Part shown: piece by piece, positions 6,759 to 9,765 of the stretch
How the letters are laid out: each line of letters starts with the position of its first letter
Position numbering within the stretch: the first letter of the stretch is position 1
Assembly (NCBI GenBank): GCA_016212845.1
Contig: JACRDR010000363.1
Coordinates: forward strand, 1-9,765
DNA length: 9,765 bases
Source: Elusimicrobiota bacterium
Lineage (GTDB): Bacteria > Elusimicrobiota > Elusimicrobia > UBA1565 > JACRDR01
Direction of reading: 5' to 3'
The notes under the pieces: model-generated
What the model was told of the DNA's origin: nothing
The model's input: only the letters and a program-made list of their open reading frames with translations
Database searches by the model: none
Position numbers and translations under genes: made by a program

Positions 6759-8771
6759 ATGCGCGACGAAGGCGGTCCCACGGCCAAGACACCGGACCCC
6801 GACGAACTCCCGGACCGACTCTTCAAGACGCCCAACTCCGCCTTATTCAAGGACCCCGGCATCAGCGAAGAGCTGAGCCTCGGCGGCTTCGTGCAGATCC
6901 TCAAGGACGCGCCCAAGACGAAAAAGACCGGCGCCCTCGTCGAGGATTTCATGAGCAAGTTCAAAGCCGCTCCCGGAGGTCTCAAACCGGCCTACGACAC
7001 CTTCATGAGGCGCGCCGAGGGCCCCGGCGGGGGCAAGGTCACCGCCTCCGACTTCATGTCGGCGATGCGCGGCAACTCCAGCTTCCGCAAGCTCGCCTCT
7101 GAATTCATGTCGTCGCCGGGAGGCCCCGCCTTCATGGCGGTCGCCGGCTCCCATCCCGACATGAAGAAGTTTTTGGCGAACGAAGCCGGCAAGGTCGTCC
7201 GCGACAACTGGGATCAGGCCCAGCGCCGCTTCCAGCGCGCCGCCGGCGCGGGCCTCAGCCGCACCGAAGGCGCCGGCAGCTTCGGCTCGCGCGTCTCCGC
7301 GTTGGGCGGCGACATGGGCGGCTCGACGGGCCTCGGCTCGACGATCCGCTCGCAAAGCGCGCAGCTCGCCTCCGGCACGATCGGCTTGACGGACCAGAGC
7401 GGAGGCACCACCGGCATCGGCGGCGGCGCGAGCGCCTCCGGCTCCGGCACGACGGGCGCCGGGGCTCCTCCGCCGAGCAGCGCAGGTGTCTCCAACCCGA
7501 CCACGGGCGCAACGAGTCCCACCACCTCCGGAACGAACGGAACGACGGGTGTTCCTCTCACGAAAGTTCCCGACATCGGGACCGCTCGAAAGATCCTCAA
7601 CGAAAGATTCCCGTGGGTCTTCTACCAAGGAATACTCAGCGACGCCCAGTTGCTCAGCCTCGCTCGCGCCGTGATGGACGAAGGCTTCGCTCCGTGGGCC
7701 GCGTGCTTCCATCTGAACCTCTTCGACCAATGCTACCGGACGTGCACCGGCGCCGACGGCAAGGAGGTCTTGGGACGAACGATGACCTGCAGCCTGCCGC
7801 CTCCGCCGGACGGCACCGGCTGGACGGCGTGCATGGACGGTTTCGACCCGCCTAACAACGAGATTACCTGCTTCGGCTACTGCTCGAAGGAGTCGCGCTG
7901 CCAAACGCCGGCCGCAATCTGGCAGAAGATGTGCGTGAAGCCCGCCGGGCCCGCGGGGATCGGCTGGAACAAGCATCCGGACTGCGACGCCAACTGCCCG
8001 AAGGAGATCTGCGGCAGCCCCACCAACACCTGCACCGGCACGGCGACGGGGACGGGCGGCTGCACCGCGACCCGGACCTGCACCGGCACCAATACCGCCA
8101 CCTGTACCTGCACCGGGACCAACACCGCCACCTGCACTCAAACGAATACCGACACGGGCACCGGCGCGTGGAATCCAACGGACTGGTGCAAGACGCACGG
8201 CGAGCTCTGCGATCTCTATAAGCAGGAACTCGGCCGTGAGAACGCCGCGATCGACGAGGCCGGCGCGAAGTGGTGGGCGGAGTGGTACGCGACTAAGATC
8301 GCGGAAGGCGTGCCGCCCAACAGGCTCATCGATTACGCCCGAGGGCTCTTCAACGCCTCTCCGGAGGCGGTCGAGCACCGCCGGCAGCTTCAGAGGGAAG
8401 ACCTCGAGAAGAATAAGGGCATCAAGGGCGAGGCGTTCGATTCGGTCTGGAACGCCTATGTCACGCTCTTCGGCCGGACCCCGGATGCAGGCGGTCTCGA
8501 GTATTGGGCGGGCAGGATGAGCAAGGGCAATCTCCCGGCGAGCCAGATCGAAGCCGAGATGATCCGGACGCAATCCCAAGCCGAGGGCGTCAGCCCGAAG
8601 AACGTCGACGCGGTTTGGAGCCTTTACGAGAAGGTGATGGGACGCCGGCCGGACTCGGCGGGACTCACCTTCTGGGGCCTCAAGATGAACGAAGGCATGT
8701 CGGCGAGCGACCTGGAAGCCACGATGAAGAATTCGCCGGAGTACCAGAGTACCCACACCGCTCCGAAGTAG
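6759..8771 (+). CDS. Multidomain extracytoplasmic protein: paralogous module, Thr/Cys repeat, three DUF4214-like repeats
   Basis: 670 residues from the ATG at 6759, which has no Shine-Dalgarno sequence; the frame is continuous back to the TGA at 6720. Residues ~28-206 are paralogous to the protein at 8779: in one 27-residue block (from residue 95, TASDF..., to ...SPG) I count 19 identities. Residues ~183-264 are a Gly/Ser/Thr linker. Residues ~316-425 are Cys-rich. Residues ~424-467 alternate Thr with another residue (unit TCTGTNTATC). The C-terminus holds three DUF4214-like units, from ~485 (LYKQELGR), ~561 (LFGRTPDAGGLEYW) and ~615 (VMGRRPDSAGLTFW), the last ending NSPEYQ. The cysteines and DUF4214 imply an exported protein, yet this ORF alone has no signal peptide or anchor; the missing anchor is the 6591 ORF. 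It may therefore be a disrupted gene or need readthrough. A 7-bp gap to the next gene indicates an operon. Confidence 0.85.
   Translation: MRDEGGPTAKTPDPDELPDRLFKTPNSALFKDPGISEELSLGGFVQILKDAPKTKKTGALVEDFMSKFKAAPGGLKPAYDTFMRRAEGPGGGKVTASDFMSAMRGNSSFRKLASEFMSSPGGPAFMAVAGSHPDMKKFLANEAGKVVRDNWDQAQRRFQRAAGAGLSRTEGAGSFGSRVSALGGDMGGSTGLGSTIRSQSAQLASGTIGLTDQSGGTTGIGGGASASGSGTTGAGAPPPSSAGVSNPTTGATSPTTSGTNGTTGVPLTKVPDIGTARKILNERFPWVFYQGILSDAQLLSLARAVMDEGFAPWAACFHLNLFDQCYRTCTGADGKEVLGRTMTCSLPPPPDGTGWTACMDGFDPPNNEITCFGYCSKESRCQTPAAIWQKMCVKPAGPAGIGWNKHPDCDANCPKEICGSPTNTCTGTATGTGGCTATRTCTGTNTATCTCTGTNTATCTQTNTDTGTGAWNPTDWCKTHGELCDLYKQELGRENAAIDEAGAKWWAEWYATKIAEGVPPNRLIDYARGLFNASPEAVEHRRQLQREDLEKNKGIKGEAFDSVWNAYVTLFGRTPDAGGLEYWAGRMSKGNLPASQIEAEMIRTQSQAEGVSPKNVDAVWSLYEKVMGRRPDSAGLTFWGLKMNEGMSASDLEATMKNSPEYQSTHTAPK
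8028..8157 (+). repeat. 30-bp coding repeat encoding Thr-X decapeptides
   Basis: Two near-identical 30-bp units lie head to tail at 8076-8105 and 8106-8135, differing at three positions and both encoding TCTGTNTATC. A diverged copy precedes them at 8028-8057 (TCTGTATGTG) with an 18-bp partial unit between, and another diverged copy follows at 8136-8165 (TQTNTDTGTG). Almost every second residue is Thr across about 44 residues. It lies inside the 6759 gene between the Cys-rich region and the first DUF4214-like unit. Confidence 0.85.
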
Positions 8772-8778
8772 CGGAAGC

Positions 8779-9765
8779 ATGGATTCGAACCGGAAGCGAT
8801 CGCTCTTGGCCTTGGCGGTGCTGGGCGGCGCCGTCGTCCTGACGGCGCTGCTCGCGCTCGCCGGCCGCCGCACGGGTGTCGAAGGCGGCCGCCGCGGGCT
8901 GACGCGATTTCTGTCCCCCAACGCCCCCCGCGGCTCCGACGCTTCCGTTGACGCCGGCGACGAGGATCGGCCGGGCACCTCGGCGTCGATGTTTCAGACC
9001 GGCGGCATCGACGAGGACATGAGCTTCGGCACCTTCATCTCCCTCATCAAGAACGTGCCGCGCGGCAGGCGGATCGGGCAGGCCATCGACCGTATTCTCG
9101 CCAAGTTCAGCGGCGACCCGAAGCTCAACGACATCCACCAGGAGTTCGTCCGCCGTTCGCTCGACGGAGAAAAAGCGACCGCCTCCGACTTCCTCTCGAA
9201 GCTCCGCGGCGAGCCTTCCTTCAACAAGCTCGCCCAGGAGTTCATGGCGTCTCCGGGCTCGGTGAACTACCTCGCCTCGCTCGGCGCCGATCCGGGGCTC
9301 AAGACCTTCCTGAAATCCGAAAGCGCGAAGGCGCTGGGAGGGCCGCTCGGCCGGGGAGCCCGCGCGGGCATCAAGGCGATGAGCGCCCACGGCCCATCGA
9401 CGGTCTCCGCGGGGCGCGTCTCCTCGATGGCGGGAGAGCTCGGGACGGCCGGCGGCGCCGGCGGCGTCATCAAGAGCCAAGGAGCGCAGTCGTCGGCGGG
9501 CACCTCCGGCACGAGCTCGGAAGGCAAGGCCGGATCGATCGCGAACTCCGCGTCCGGCTCGGCTTCGGGCGGCCACTCCGCCTCCGGCGGAAGCTCAGCC
9601 TCGGGCCGCGAGGGCCACAACACGCAGGGCATGGCCCATCTCGACGACGCGATCAACCGCCAACTGCGCACCCTGCACGACTGCTGCCAGTACGTATTCG
9701 ATGTGGTCGCCGAGGCCAAGATCAAGGAACTCATCCGCTCCAACGACATCGAGCGCTACGGCGTC
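8779..9765 (+). CDS. Membrane-anchored paralog of the 6759 N-terminal module, 3' end cut by window edge
   Basis: The frame runs from ATG 8779 to the last base without a stop, giving 329 residues so far. The start is 7 bp after the preceding TAG, with a weak GGAAG just upstream. A basic N-terminus (MDSNRKR) precedes one helix (residues ~9-29), then EGG and the FLSP motif (44-47) also seen in the gene at the left edge. Residues ~71-240 are paralogous to residues ~28-206 of the 6759 protein, including TASDFLSKLRG, SFNKLAQEFMASPG and a later RVS...SQGAQ segment. A Ser/Gly-rich stretch (~240-285) follows, then a helical segment with a Cys pair (HDCCQYVF). Whether it continues into DUF4214 repeats is not visible. 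Here anchor and module are fused in one ORF, which makes it the internal reference for the TGA interruption upstream. It shares no recognised family; a surface or envelope role is inferred from the topology. Confidence 0.85.
   Translation, partial: MDSNRKRSLLALAVLGGAVVLTALLALAGRRTGVEGGRRGLTRFLSPNAPRGSDASVDAGDEDRPGTSASMFQTGGIDEDMSFGTFISLIKNVPRGRRIGQAIDRILAKFSGDPKLNDIHQEFVRRSLDGEKATASDFLSKLRGEPSFNKLAQEFMASPGSVNYLASLGADPGLKTFLKSESAKALGGPLGRGARAGIKAMSAHGPSTVSAGRVSSMAGELGTAGGAGGVIKSQGAQSSAGTSGTSSEGKAGSIANSASGSASGGHSASGGSSASGREGHNTQGMAHLDDAINRQLRTLHDCCQYVFDVVAEAKIKELIRSNDIERYGV

Noticed and set aside
6843..8978. 711-codon minus-strand ORF
   Set aside because: It is antisense to the 6759 gene, whose DUF4214-like repeats and paralogous module are clear. 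The antisense protein is Arg/Ala/Gly-rich with no recognisable domain, as expected from a long open frame in GC-rich DNA.

Overview
This is a strongly GC-rich bacterial window with densely packed genes, weak or absent Shine-Dalgarno sequences and no RNA genes, mobile elements or CRISPR arrays that I can see. Signal peptides, single-pass membrane anchors, disulfide-type cysteine patterns and two membrane histidine kinases point to a cell-envelope or cell-surface locus. The phylum cannot be fixed from the sequence. A GC-rich diderm such as Elusimicrobiota or Myxococcota is only a guess.

Layout. (1) Positions 1-3378, plus strand: a gene truncated at the left edge, encoding a membrane-anchored low-complexity protein; then a second membrane-anchored protein with a Pro/Ala-rich stalk and a Cys-rich C-terminal domain (815-1951); then a sensor histidine kinase (1951-3378) whose ATG overlaps the previous stop by one base. 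(2) Positions 3500-4864, plus strand: a secreted protein with DUF4214-type repeats, ending at a 13-bp hairpin (4884-4915) that separates it from a convergent gene. (3) Positions 4937-6385, minus strand: a second histidine kinase, paralogous to the first over its full length including the sensor domain. (4) A 205-bp divergent intergenic region (6386-6590) with a candidate promoter in each direction. (5) Positions 6591-9765, plus strand: a 43-codon membrane-anchor ORF that stops at a TGA; a 670-codon ORF in exactly the same frame (6759-8771) with a paralogous N-terminal module, a Thr/Cys repeat and three DUF4214-like repeats; and a membrane-anchored paralog (8779 to the right edge, truncated).

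How it may work together (inference): at least three genes encode an N-terminal anchor followed by a long disordered or low-complexity stretch and Cys-containing extracytoplasmic parts, and two proteins carry DUF4214-like repeats, a domain common in secreted and surface proteins. The two paralogous kinases have matching Cache-like sensor domains and no response regulator in the window, so they may sense a related envelope or extracellular signal. The most interesting points are the in-frame TGA that cuts the anchor off the 670-aa protein, the new paralogous module shared by the last two proteins, the alternating Thr-X/Cys repeat, and the G8 tract in the candidate promoter of the second kinase.
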